A DNA stretch of 64,000 bases, from NCBI RefSeq assembly GCF_030388325.1, contig NZ_CP103794.1, forward strand, positions 3,286,001 through 3,350,000, written 5' to 3'. Source of the DNA: Flavobacterium johnsoniae (lineage in GTDB: Bacteria; Bacteroidota; Bacteroidia; Flavobacteriales; Flavobacteriaceae). The translations under genes were made by a program, and so were the position numbers. This document shows positions 44,438 through 53,017 of this stretch, one piece after another (position 1 is the stretch's first letter; each line of letters begins with the position of its first letter). The notes below the pieces were generated by a model, which worked only from the letters and a program-made list of their open reading frames with translations, made no database searches and was not told the DNA's origin.

Positions 44438-46819
44438 ATGGAAACCAAAAAATATGTAAGGCTGTTTTTCTTTTTTAGTATAAATATTTTGTTCGTGTTT
44501 TACGCAAATGCGCAGGATGTTTTACCATTTCCTCCGGCACAGTCTGCTTCTCAAGCGGGAGTTACAATCGAAACTTCTACTTACAAAAAAAGAACAGAAC
44601 CGAAACATCTTCCGGCAGACGCACCTAATATTTTAATTATATTAATGGATGATGCTGGACCAGGCGCGCCTTCGACATATGGAGGAGAAATAAATACGCC
44701 AACATTGTCCAAAGTCGCCAATACAGGAATTTCATATAATCGTTTTCATTCAACAGCTATGTGTTCGCCAACGCGTGCTTCTTTGCTTACAGGACGTAAT
44801 CATACTCGTGTGGGCAACGGTCAAATCGCCGCTATTGCAAATGATTTTGATGGTTTTAGCGGAACAATTCCAAAGAGTTCCGCAACGATAGCTGAGATAT
44901 TAAAAGATTACGGTTATAATACCGCAGCATTTGGAAAATGGCACAATACACCCGAAGAACAAATTACTTCAAAAGGACCATTCGATTATTGGCCAACAGG
45001 TTACGGATTCGAATATTTTTATGGTTTCCTTGCCGGAGAAGCTTCGCAGTATGAACCAACTTTGGTAAGAAATACAACTTACATAGAACATCCAAAAACT
45101 TCAGGCGGGCATGATTATTACCATTTATCAGAAGATTTGGCTGATGATGCAATACTTTGGTTAAACGAACAAAAAGCATACGCACCAGAAAAGCCTTTTT
45201 TCGTGTATTGGGCACCTGGAGCAGCTCATGGACCGCACCATGTCATGAAAGAATGGGCAGACAAATATAAAGGCAAATTTAATGACGGATGGGACGCTTA
45301 CCGCGAAAGAGTATTCAAACGCCAAAAAGAATTGGGATGGATTCCGCAGAATACGTTGCTTACGCCAAGAGCCGAATCGATGACATCGTGGGCAAATATT
45401 CCAGAAGCAGAGAAACCTTTTCAGCGCCGTCTTATGGAAATATGGGCAGGTTTTGCAGAACATGCCGATTTTAATGCGGGACGGGTAATTGACGAAATCG
45501 AAAAACTGGGAGAACTTGACAATACAATTATCATTTATATCTGGGGCGATAATGGTTCATCTTCAGAAGGCTTAAATGGAACAATCAGCGAGCAATTGGC
45601 ACAGAATGCAATTCCCACAAAAATTGAACAACATATTGCCGCTTTAAATGAATTAGGAGGTTTAGATGTTCTAGGTGGACCAAAAACTGATAATATGTTC
45701 AACGCCGGTTGGGCATGGGCAACCAGTACTCCATATCAAGGAACAAAATTGCAGGGTGCTTATTTTGGAGGAACACGTCAGCCAATGGCAATTTCATGGA
45801 AAAAAGGAATTAAACATGATAAAACGCCAAGACCGCAGTTTCATCACGTTATCGATATTGCAGCGACGATATATGAAATCGACAAAATTCCTGTTCCCAA
45901 AGTAGTAAATGGTTTTGCTCAAGACGAATTAGACGGAGTGAGTATGGTTTACACCTTTACTGATCCAAAAGCAAAAGGAACACGTCATACACAGTTTTTT
46001 GATATTATGGCAAGTCGTGGTATTTATCAGGACGGATGGTTTGCAAGTGCACGTGGACCAAGAGAGCCTTGGGTAGGAGGAATCCCGAAAGGCATTAAAC
46101 AATGGTCACCATTAACAGATACTTGGCAGTTATATAACTTAGATCAGGATTGGTCGCAGGCAGTTGATTTGGCAGCGAAAGAACCTAAAAAACTAGAAGA
46201 GATGAAAGCTTTATTTTTAACAGAATCTGCTAAAAATAAAAACCTGCCAATTGGCGGCGGATTATGGTCAACCGCATTATATCATCCAGAAGATGCGCCT
46301 TCTTCTCCTTTAACCGAATGGACTTTTGATTCGCCAATAAAAGGAATGCCAGAATCAGCGGCTCCAAAATTAGGAAAAGTAAGCAGTGTCGTAACGATGG
46401 ATTTAGAAGTTCCAGATAATGCAAATGGTGTTTTGTATGCACTTGCAGGATTTTCAGGAGGCGTTACTTGTTATGTAAAAGATGGTTATTTAAACTATGA
46501 GTTTAATTTGTTTGAAGTACAGCGAACTAAAATTAAATCAAAAGATAAACTGCCAAAAGGCAAAGTAAAAATTGAAGTCGAATCGAAACTCGTTGATAAA
46601 ATTGGTGGTTCGATGAATGTAACATTAAAAGTAAATGGTGCGGCAGTCGGGCAGGGAACCGTTCCAACAGCAATGTCTCTGCATTTTACTTCAAACGCCA
46701 CTTTTGATATTGGTACCGATTTAGATTCTCCTGTTTCATTAGACTATTTCGATCAGGCTCCATTTTCATTCAATGGAAAAATAGGAAAGACAAAAATTGT
46801 ATATACCAAGAAAAGTTGA
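44438..46819 (+). CDS. Arylsulfatase 3 (FGly-type)
   Basis: The protein has 793 residues from the ATG at 44438 (METKKYVRLFFFFSINILFVFYANAQ). The start 45 bases upstream adds residues with no signal character. Metal ligands are in ILIILMDDAG (Asp71/72), and the formylglycine motif is CSPTRASLLTGR (Cys109). The later block is WGDNGSSSEG. The C-terminal sandwich begins near VVTMDLEVPDN. The mature protein opens with DVLPFPPAQSAS, which is shared with arylsulfatase 4, showing that the two are a tandem duplication. Confidence 0.92.
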   Translation: METKKYVRLFFFFSINILFVFYANAQDVLPFPPAQSASQAGVTIETSTYKKRTEPKHLPADAPNILIILMDDAGPGAPSTYGGEINTPTLSKVANTGISYNRFHSTAMCSPTRASLLTGRNHTRVGNGQIAAIANDFDGFSGTIPKSSATIAEILKDYGYNTAAFGKWHNTPEEQITSKGPFDYWPTGYGFEYFYGFLAGEASQYEPTLVRNTTYIEHPKTSGGHDYYHLSEDLADDAILWLNEQKAYAPEKPFFVYWAPGAAHGPHHVMKEWADKYKGKFNDGWDAYRERVFKRQKELGWIPQNTLLTPRAESMTSWANIPEAEKPFQRRLMEIWAGFAEHADFNAGRVIDEIEKLGELDNTIIIYIWGDNGSSSEGLNGTISEQLAQNAIPTKIEQHIAALNELGGLDVLGGPKTDNMFNAGWAWATSTPYQGTKLQGAYFGGTRQPMAISWKKGIKHDKTPRPQFHHVIDIAATIYEIDKIPVPKVVNGFAQDELDGVSMVYTFTDPKAKGTRHTQFFDIMASRGIYQDGWFASARGPREPWVGGIPKGIKQWSPLTDTWQLYNLDQDWSQAVDLAAKEPKKLEEMKALFLTESAKNKNLPIGGGLWSTALYHPEDAPSSPLTEWTFDSPIKGMPESAAPKLGKVSSVVTMDLEVPDNANGVLYALAGFSGGVTCYVKDGYLNYEFNLFEVQRTKIKSKDKLPKGKVKIEVESKLVDKIGGSMNVTLKVNGAAVGQGTVPTAMSLHFTSNATFDIGTDLDSPVSLDYFDQAPFSFNGKIGKTKIVYTKKS

Positions 46820-46869
46820 TAAACACTAAGTTTAGAAAATTGTATCAAAACCTTTAAGATCTGGAAATC

Positions 46870-49269
46870 ATGAAAGAATATTATAATTTAAAACAAAACA
46901 TTAATTTAAGATTTAACTGTTCTTTCCAAAAAAATAGTATCAGTATATTTTTAATGTTTATTTTGATTTTAAGCAATACTATTAAAGTTCATGCACAAGA
47001 TGTTCTGCCTTTTCCGCCAGTTCCTAGTGCCAGTGTTGCCAACGAAACATTAGCCGAAAGTACACACAAACGAAGAGCTCAGCCAGATCATTTGCCAAAA
47101 GATGCGCCAAATATCATTATTATTTTAATGGATGATTTAGGATTTGGAACGCCATCAACTTTTGGAGGCGGAGTCAATACACCGACTTTAACCAAAGTAT
47201 TCAAAGAAGGAATTGCTTATAATGAATTTCATACCACTTCAATTTGTTCGCCAAGCCGTGCCGCTTTATTAACAGGCAGAAACCATACGCATGTTGGAAA
47301 CGGAACTATTGCAGAAAGAGCCGTTGACTGGGATGGTTATACCGGAATTATTCCGAAAGAAGCTGCTACGGTTGCTGAGGTTTTAAAGAATTATGGCTAC
47401 AGCACTTCTGCTTTTGGAAAATGGCACAATACGCCTGCCAACCAAACTACTGTTGCAGGACCATTTGATTACTGGCCAGTCAATTACGGATTTCAGCATT
47501 TTTACGGATTTCTGGCTGGAGAAACTTCACAATATGAACCAAGATTAATAAATGATTTCACCCCAGTTGAACCTCCAAAAGACGAAAAATACCATCTTAC
47601 AACCGATTTGGCAGATCACGCAATTGAATGGATGAATCAGCACAAATCGTATGCTGCAGACAAACCTTTTCTATTGTATTTTGCTCCAGGTGCTGGTCAT
47701 GCGCCGCATCATATTTTTAAAGAATGGGCAGACAAATACAAAGGAAAATTTGATGACGGCTGGGATGCTTATCGCGAAAAAGTATTCAAACGTCAGAAAG
47801 AATTAGGCTGGATTCCTAAAAGCGCCATGCTGACGGCTAGAGATAAAACAATGGCTTCTTGGGAAAGTATTCCGAAATCTGAAAGAGCGTTTCAAATTCG
47901 TATGATGGAAGTATTTGCAGGATATGTTGAACATGCCGATCATGAAGTTGGACGTGTTTTGGATGCGCTTGAAGCGAATGGACAAAAAGACAATACAATC
48001 GTATTTTTTATCTGGGGAGATAACGGTTCTAGTGCTGAAGGACAAAATGGTTCAATAAGCGAATTATTGGCGCAGAACGGCGTTTCAAATACCATTCAAC
48101 AGCAATTAGAAGCTTTAGATAAACTTGGCGGACTTGACGCAATTGGTGGACCTCTTTTAGAGAATAATTATCATGCAGCTTGGGCTTGGGCTGGAAATAC
48201 GCCTTTTAAACATACTAAATTAGTAGCTTCACATTTTGGAGGAACACAGAATGCAATGGTCATTCGCTGGCCGAAAAAAATAAAACCAGATAGCACGCCG
48301 CGAAGTCAATTTCATCATATAAACGATGTTGTGCCGACTATTTATGATATTTTGAATATTAAAGCACCAAAAGAGGTCAATGGTTTTGATCAAATGCCTC
48401 TGGACGGAGTAAGTTTTAAATATACTTTTAATGATGCCAAAGCAAAAGAAGTATCCAAAGTTCAGTTTTTTGATAATAACGGAAGTCGTGGAGTCTATAA
48501 AGACGGTTGGTACGCTTGTACTTTTGGACCATTATATCCGTGGATTCCTGCCCAGAAAGGTTTAGCCGAATGGGATTCTACCAAAGATGTTTGGGAATTG
48601 TACAACATAAAAGAAGATTATACGCAGTATTACGATTTAGCATCTAAAAATCCGCAGAAATTAAAAGAACTTCAGGAAGTATTTAACGAAGAAGCCAAAA
48701 AGAATAAAGATTACCCGATTGGTGCAGGAATCTGGCTTCGCATTCATCCTGAAGATGTTATCAAAGCGCCTTACACTTCATGGACTTTTGATGAAACAAC
48801 AAAACGAATGCCTGAATTCAGCGCGCCTGGTTTAGGCAAAAAAAGCAATAAAGTAATTGCCGATGTTGAGGTTAAAGAAAATGCTTCGGGAGTTTTGTAT
48901 GCGCTTGGAGGTTCTGGTGGAGGTGTGACTTTATTTATGGATAAAGGCAAATTGGTGTACGAATATAATATGCTGATTATAGAACGCTATAACGTTGAAT
49001 CATCAGCAAAAATTCCGGCAGGAAAACATAAAATTGAAGTTTTAACTACTATTGCAAAACCGGGCGCTCCTGCTGAAATTGTTATTTTGGTTGATGGGAA
49101 AGAATATGCCAAAGGCGAAGTAAAACGTACTGTTCCTGTTGCTTTTACTGCCAGCGAAACTTTTGATGTTGGCGAAGATTTAGGCGGTCCAGTTTCCATT
49201 CGTTATTATAAAAAAGCACCTTTTAAGTTTGAAGGAAAAATAAATAACGTGAAAGTAGATTTACTTTAA
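46870..49269 (+). CDS. Arylsulfatase 4 (FGly-type)
   Basis: The 799-residue protein has a signal segment ending in VHAQ after a longer basic N-terminus. The mature protein begins DVLPFPPVPSAS, as in arylsulfatase 3. Metal ligands are in IIIILMDDLGFG (Asp88/89), the formylglycine motif is [12 protein letters not shown] (Cys126), and the later block is WGDNGSSAEG. The C-terminal sandwich begins near NKVIADVEV. It is 50 bases after arylsulfatase 3. All four enzymes are larger than the usual 500-residue sulfatases because of the added C-terminal domain. Confidence 0.92.
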   Translation: MKEYYNLKQNINLRFNCSFQKNSISIFLMFILILSNTIKVHAQDVLPFPPVPSASVANETLAESTHKRRAQPDHLPKDAPNIIIILMDDLGFGTPSTFGGGVNTPTLTKVFKEGIAYNEFHTTSICSPSRAALLTGRNHTHVGNGTIAERAVDWDGYTGIIPKEAATVAEVLKNYGYSTSAFGKWHNTPANQTTVAGPFDYWPVNYGFQHFYGFLAGETSQYEPRLINDFTPVEPPKDEKYHLTTDLADHAIEWMNQHKSYAADKPFLLYFAPGAGHAPHHIFKEWADKYKGKFDDGWDAYREKVFKRQKELGWIPKSAMLTARDKTMASWESIPKSERAFQIRMMEVFAGYVEHADHEVGRVLDALEANGQKDNTIVFFIWGDNGSSAEGQNGSISELLAQNGVSNTIQQQLEALDKLGGLDAIGGPLLENNYHAAWAWAGNTPFKHTKLVASHFGGTQNAMVIRWPKKIKPDSTPRSQFHHINDVVPTIYDILNIKAPKEVNGFDQMPLDGVSFKYTFNDAKAKEVSKVQFFDNNGSRGVYKDGWYACTFGPLYPWIPAQKGLAEWDSTKDVWELYNIKEDYTQYYDLASKNPQKLKELQEVFNEEAKKNKDYPIGAGIWLRIHPEDVIKAPYTSWTFDETTKRMPEFSAPGLGKKSNKVIADVEVKENASGVLYALGGSGGGVTLFMDKGKLVYEYNMLIIERYNVESSAKIPAGKHKIEVLTTIAKPGAPAEIVILVDGKEYAKGEVKRTVPVAFTASETFDVGEDLGGPVSIRYYKKAPFKFEGKINNVKVDLL

Positions 49270-49367
49270 GTAGATTTTTGTGAAGTATAACTATGTTTAA
49301 ATCATTCTATAAATACCGCTGAAGGGGGCTTTGTACGATTACTTTTTTAACTTATCTTCGCTGTTTA

Positions 49368-49375
49368 TACATTTG
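49368..49375 (+). promoter_or_regulatory. -7 box of the permease gene
   Basis: TACATTTG matches TAnnTTTG, 33 bases ahead of the GTG start at 49409. Confidence 0.5.
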
Positions 49376-49408
49376 TGAGTACATTCTACTCATTTAAAAA
49401 TCTAATTT

Positions 49409-50836
49409 GTGAAACAAAAAATACAGGAAGATCAAGAAAACAATCAGCTTAAACGCGGGCTGACTAATCGACACATTCAGTTAATTGCTTTAGGCGGATC
49501 TATAGGAACTGGTCTTTTCCTCGGAATTGGTCCAGCAGCCGTATTAGCAGGGCCATCTGTTATTTTAGGATATGCTATTGCCGGAATTATTGCCTTTTTT
49601 ATTATGAGGCAACTCGGCGAAATGGTTGTTGAAGAACCAGTATCTGGAAGTTTTAGTTACTTTGCTTATAAGTATTGTGGTTCTTTTGCAGGTTTTGCCT
49701 CAGGTTGGAATTATTGGATTTTGTATATTCTGGTAAGTATGGCTGAACTTACAGCTATTGGGGTTTATGTGCAGTTTTGGTGGTCTGAAATTCCGTTGTG
49801 GGCCTCCAGTTTATTTTTCTTTCTGGTTATTAATGCTTTAAATTTTGCCTCCGTAAAAGTGTACGGAGAAACTGAATTTTGGTTTTCAATTATAAAAGTT
49901 GCAGCAATTATTGCAATGATTCTTTTTGGTGCTTATTTACTAATAAGCGGAACAGGAGGAGAACACGCTACAATTCATAATTTGTACAACGATGGAGGTT
50001 TTTTTCCAAAAGGAGTTTTTGAGAAAACTGGAACTGGCGATTTTCAAGGTTTATTGTCAGCGATGGCTTTAATTATGTTCTCTTTTGGTGGTTTAGAATT
50101 AATTGGAATTACCGCTGCTGAAGCAGAAAATCCAGAGAAAAATATTCCAAAAGCAACCAATCAGGTTATTTATCGAATTCTTATATTTTATGTAGGAGCA
50201 TTGATTATTTTATTTGCTTTGTCGCCTTGGAGACAAATTACTACAGACAGCAGTCCGTTTGTAATGGTTTTTCAAAATCTAAACGGGATGGAATTTGAGC
50301 TTTTTGGCTATAAAATATTTTTTACAAAGCTAATCGCCAATGTTCTTAATTTAATTGTATTAACCGCAGCTTTATCGGTATATAACAGTAGTGTGTATAG
50401 CAACTCCAGAATGTTATTTGGTTTAGCAGATCAGGGTAGTGCTCCTAAATTTTTAAAGAAGTTAAACAAACAATCGGTACCGGTTAATGCTATTTTAATT
50501 TCTTCATGCTTCGCCGCTATTTGTATTTTAATCAATAAAGTAATTCCAGAAGAAGCTTTTGGTATTTTAATGTCTTTAGTAGTGTCTTGTTTAGTTATCA
50601 ATTGGGTTATGATTTCGTATACGCATTTACAATTTAGACGTACAAAAGACAAAGAAAACACAAAAACCAAATTTGCTTCCATATTTTATCCAATAAGCAA
50701 TTACATCTGTTTCGTATTTTTATTGGGTATTTTATCCATCATGTGGATGACGAATATGAAGATATCTGTAGAATTAATTCCTATTTGGCTGGCTATTCTT
50801 TTTGTATTTTATAAAGTTTTTAAAAATAAAAAATAG
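49409..50836 (+). CDS. Amino-acid permease (APC superfamily, AAT family)
   Basis: The 475-residue integral membrane protein (GTG start) has about 12 membrane helices. The opening LKRGLTNRHIQLIALGGSIGTGLFLGIG and PSVILGYAIAGIIAFFIMRQLGEMVVEEPVSGSF (in pieces) are signatures of the AAT group that includes the CycA, GabP and AroP transporters. It probably imports neutral amino acids with protons; the exact substrate is not decidable. It has its own promoter and terminator. Confidence 0.92.
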   Translation: MKQKIQEDQENNQLKRGLTNRHIQLIALGGSIGTGLFLGIGPAAVLAGPSVILGYAIAGIIAFFIMRQLGEMVVEEPVSGSFSYFAYKYCGSFAGFASGWNYWILYILVSMAELTAIGVYVQFWWSEIPLWASSLFFFLVINALNFASVKVYGETEFWFSIIKVAAIIAMILFGAYLLISGTGGEHATIHNLYNDGGFFPKGVFEKTGTGDFQGLLSAMALIMFSFGGLELIGITAAEAENPEKNIPKATNQVIYRILIFYVGALIILFALSPWRQITTDSSPFVMVFQNLNGMEFELFGYKIFFTKLIANVLNLIVLTAALSVYNSSVYSNSRMLFGLADQGSAPKFLKKLNKQSVPVNAILISSCFAAICILINKVIPEEAFGILMSLVVSCLVINWVMISYTHLQFRRTKDKENTKTKFASIFYPISNYICFVFLLGILSIMWMTNMKISVELIPIWLAILFVFYKVFKNKK

Positions 50837-50850
50837 ATAGTTTTAAAAAT

Positions 50851-50884
50851 AAATCCCATTTCATTTAGAAATGGGATTTATTTT
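50851..50884 (+). terminator. Rho-independent terminator
   Basis: An 11-bp stem (aaatcccattt / aaatgggattt) precedes a T-run after the permease gene. Confidence 0.8.
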
Positions 50885-50938
50885 TATGACGTTTGCGATA
50901 CAGGTTCAAACTCATTTTATGGAAGACAAGGATTTATC

Positions 50939-51818
50939 TTAAGACGCTCCTCTATTAAAACCAATAGTATCTCTGTAAAGCTGTGGAGAAATATCTGTTT
51001 TTCCTTTAAAAACACGACTAAAATAATATTCGTCGTCATAACCCAGCTCGTAAGCAATTTCCTTTACTGTTTTGTTGGTGAGATATAATTCTCTTTTGGC
51101 TTCTACAATAATGCGTTCAGTAATTAAATCTGAAAGTGTCATATTAAAATGATTTTTTGCAGCTCGCGCAAGAACAACTGGTGTTACCATGAAGCATATC
51201 AGCATATTCACTTGCAGAATGTTTAATTCTGAAATTATCTTCGATAGCATTTCTTAAGTTCTGAATAATAAGCAATTGTTTGTCGTTGCTATTTTCATTT
51301 TTAATAGATTGCTGTTCTAATTTTATTCTCGTAGCAAATACCAAAAATATTTTCAAATAAGAAACCAAAACTTCATCTTTTCTCAAAGCATCCATTTTCA
51401 GTTCATTGACAATTTCCCTGACGATATTCATCAAAGTTTGTTTATTATTTTCATCTAAAAGAATAAATGGCTGCTGATAAACATTATTAAATAAAATTCC
51501 ATTTGCAGCAATCTCTTTATGATGTCTGTAAATACAGAAAAAATCATGATGAAACTGAATAGAAATTCCAGTAAGCGGTCCTTCAGAAGCTAGCATAAAA
51601 GGCTGATACGGGTAGAAAGCAAATAAGGTATTTTCTTTAAAAGAATATTCACAAAGATCAACTTTGGCTAATCCTTCTCCTGAAGTAATTATTATTATGG
51701 TAAAATAATTATTTCGCTGAATATGATCAAAATAACTGCTGTTATCAAACTCAAAAACTTTGAATGATAAATTGCCATTTTGCTGGTTAACAAGCGTATA
51801 TACAGATTGAGATAACAT
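50939..51818 (-). pseudogene. AraC-family regulator interrupted by a single-base frameshift
   Basis: Two overlapping frames make one AraC-type regulator. The 5' frame (51144-51818) encodes the cupin-like ligand domain and ends at SASEYADMLHG. The 3' frame encodes TPVVLARAAKNHFNMTLSDLI and the second helix pair VKEIAYELGYDDEYYFSRVFKGKTDISPQLY. The join lies at 51187-51188: removing one C (one G on the coding strand) gives the continuous MLHVTPVVLARAAKNH expected for the family. Either the gene is inactivated, or the base is a sequencing error. It is three bases downstream of the deaminase gene and may have regulated that gene and the DsrE/OYE pair. Confidence 0.85.
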
Positions 51819-51820
51819 AC

Positions 51821-52291
51821 TTATTTAGATTTGCTTAATAATTCTAAAAATTGAGAATTGAGCACATTGCATTCTTCTACACAAACATCGCCAGTTATCT
51901 TTGGTTTATTTTCCCATTTTGGAACATCTTCTGTTTCTAGAATATTAAATTGTGAAGTAAAACCGCCTACATAAGGAACAGCTGTACCGTAAATAATTTC
52001 AGTTATTTTATGATGGCGAATCATATACGAACACATAATGCAAGGTTCATGTGTGGTGTACATTTGTGACAGATTAAGTTTATCTGAATATCCGTTTTTT
52101 ATAGCATCTCGAATAGACAATATTTCGGCATGATTTGTAATGTCTCCCGTAGATTTTCCTGATTCAATGCCTTTACCAACTACTTTTCCGTCAAATACAA
52201 TAAGCGCACCCACAGGCGGATTTCCTGCTTTTAGAGCACTTTTGGCAAGATCTAAACATTTATTCATGTAATATTGAACATCTTCCTGCAT
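51821..52291 (-). CDS. Nucleoside deaminase (CMP/dCMP deaminase fold)
   Basis: The 156-residue protein has the zinc site His-Ala-Glu in ITNHAEILSIRDAI and Pro-Cys-x-x-Cys in THEPCIMCSYMI. These are the zinc ligands and the catalytic Glu of the cytidine-deaminase-like fold. Length and the opening YYMNKCLDLAKSALKAGNPPVGALIV fit guanine deaminase or tRNA-adenosine-deaminase-like enzymes; a small-molecule nucleobase substrate is more likely, as tRNA-specific residues are not evident. It is followed after three bases by the frameshifted AraC gene. Confidence 0.88.
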   Translation of the reverse strand: MQEDVQYYMNKCLDLAKSALKAGNPPVGALIVFDGKVVGKGIESGKSTGDITNHAEILSIRDAIKNGYSDKLNLSQMYTTHEPCIMCSYMIRHHKITEIIYGTAVPYVGGFTSQFNILETEDVPKWENKPKITGDVCVEECNVLNSQFLELLSKSK

Positions 52292-52426
52292 AATTTTAAA
52301 ACTTAAATATTGATTGTAGAGTATCCAGCTATGCTAAATTACTCAAAAAATAAAGGTTTGATCACATTAAATATTTGTAAATAATAAAACTGCCCTTAAA
52401 GTGAAAAAGGGCAGTTAAGAGCTGAT

Positions 52427-52792
52427 TTAGAAAATCAAAATATCGTAACCTTCTTTTCTAAGGTTAACAAAACTTGGTAAACCTGGAGTTCCTGGAACTT
52501 CGTTGTCATTTAATAATTCATAACCAGAAACTTCGGTGCCAAATACAGCGACACATCCTTTAGAAAGACCGTGAACATGATCTTTTACTTCTTTATAAAG
52601 AGCATTAACAGGATGCTCTGGTTTTTCTAGTTGTTCAGGCCATCTTATACCTGCTCCTTGAAAAATAATTTTTACATCTTCGCCTTCGTGTTTGAATTCA
52701 TATGCCGATGCTAAAGCATTGAATACACGTCCTAATGCTTCTTCTGAACCCGCTTTTGGATCAGATAGAATAATAATTGCTGTTTTTTTCAT
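52427..52792 (-). CDS. DsrE-family protein
   Basis: The protein has 121 residues from the ATG at 52790-52792 (MKKTAIIILSDPKAGSEEALGRVFNALASA in pieces). The alternating beta-alpha pattern, the VKIIFQGAGIRWPEQL segment and the Cys in HGLSKGCVAVFG fit the DsrE/DsrF fold. That fold includes sulfur-carrier proteins and uncharacterised small proteins. Sulfur transfer is not proven here. It is divergent from the old-yellow-enzyme gene and shares a symmetric 16-bp inverted repeat with it. Confidence 0.8.
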   Translation of the reverse strand: MKKTAIIILSDPKAGSEEALGRVFNALASAYEFKHEGEDVKIIFQGAGIRWPEQLEKPEHPVNALYKEVKDHVHGLSKGCVAVFGTEVSGYELLNDNEVPGTPGLPSFVNLRKEGYDILIF

Positions 52793-52855
52793 TTGAATAA
52801 ATTTTATTAACAAGGCAAAGATCTGACGACAATGCCGGCTAAAGAATGGAGAAAA

Positions 52856-52871
52856 TTTACTTTATAATGGA
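52856..52871. promoter_or_regulatory. Left arm of a 16-bp inverted repeat
   Basis: TTTACTTTATAATGGA is the exact reverse complement of the arm at 52916-52931. It lies 32 bases from the candidate -7 box of the DsrE gene (GATCTTTG on the minus strand, 52816-52823). Confidence 0.7.
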
Positions 52872-52915
52872 GAATTTTTTCTCGGATAAAATATCAGAAT
52901 ATTAGGTTCAAAACG

Positions 52916-52931
52916 TCCATTATAAAGTAAA
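52916..52931. promoter_or_regulatory. Right arm of a 16-bp inverted repeat
   Basis: TCCATTATAAAGTAAA pairs perfectly with the left arm across 44 bases. It lies 32 bases from the candidate -7 box of the old-yellow-enzyme gene (CAACTTTG, 52964-52971), so both divergent promoters see the site at the same distance. Confidence 0.7.
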
Positions 52932-53017
52932 AATCATCCATTTTTCACGAATGATTATCTCCACAACTTTGCATTCAATAATAATTCACATAAGTAGAAC
53001 TTTAAAAAAATAAAAAT

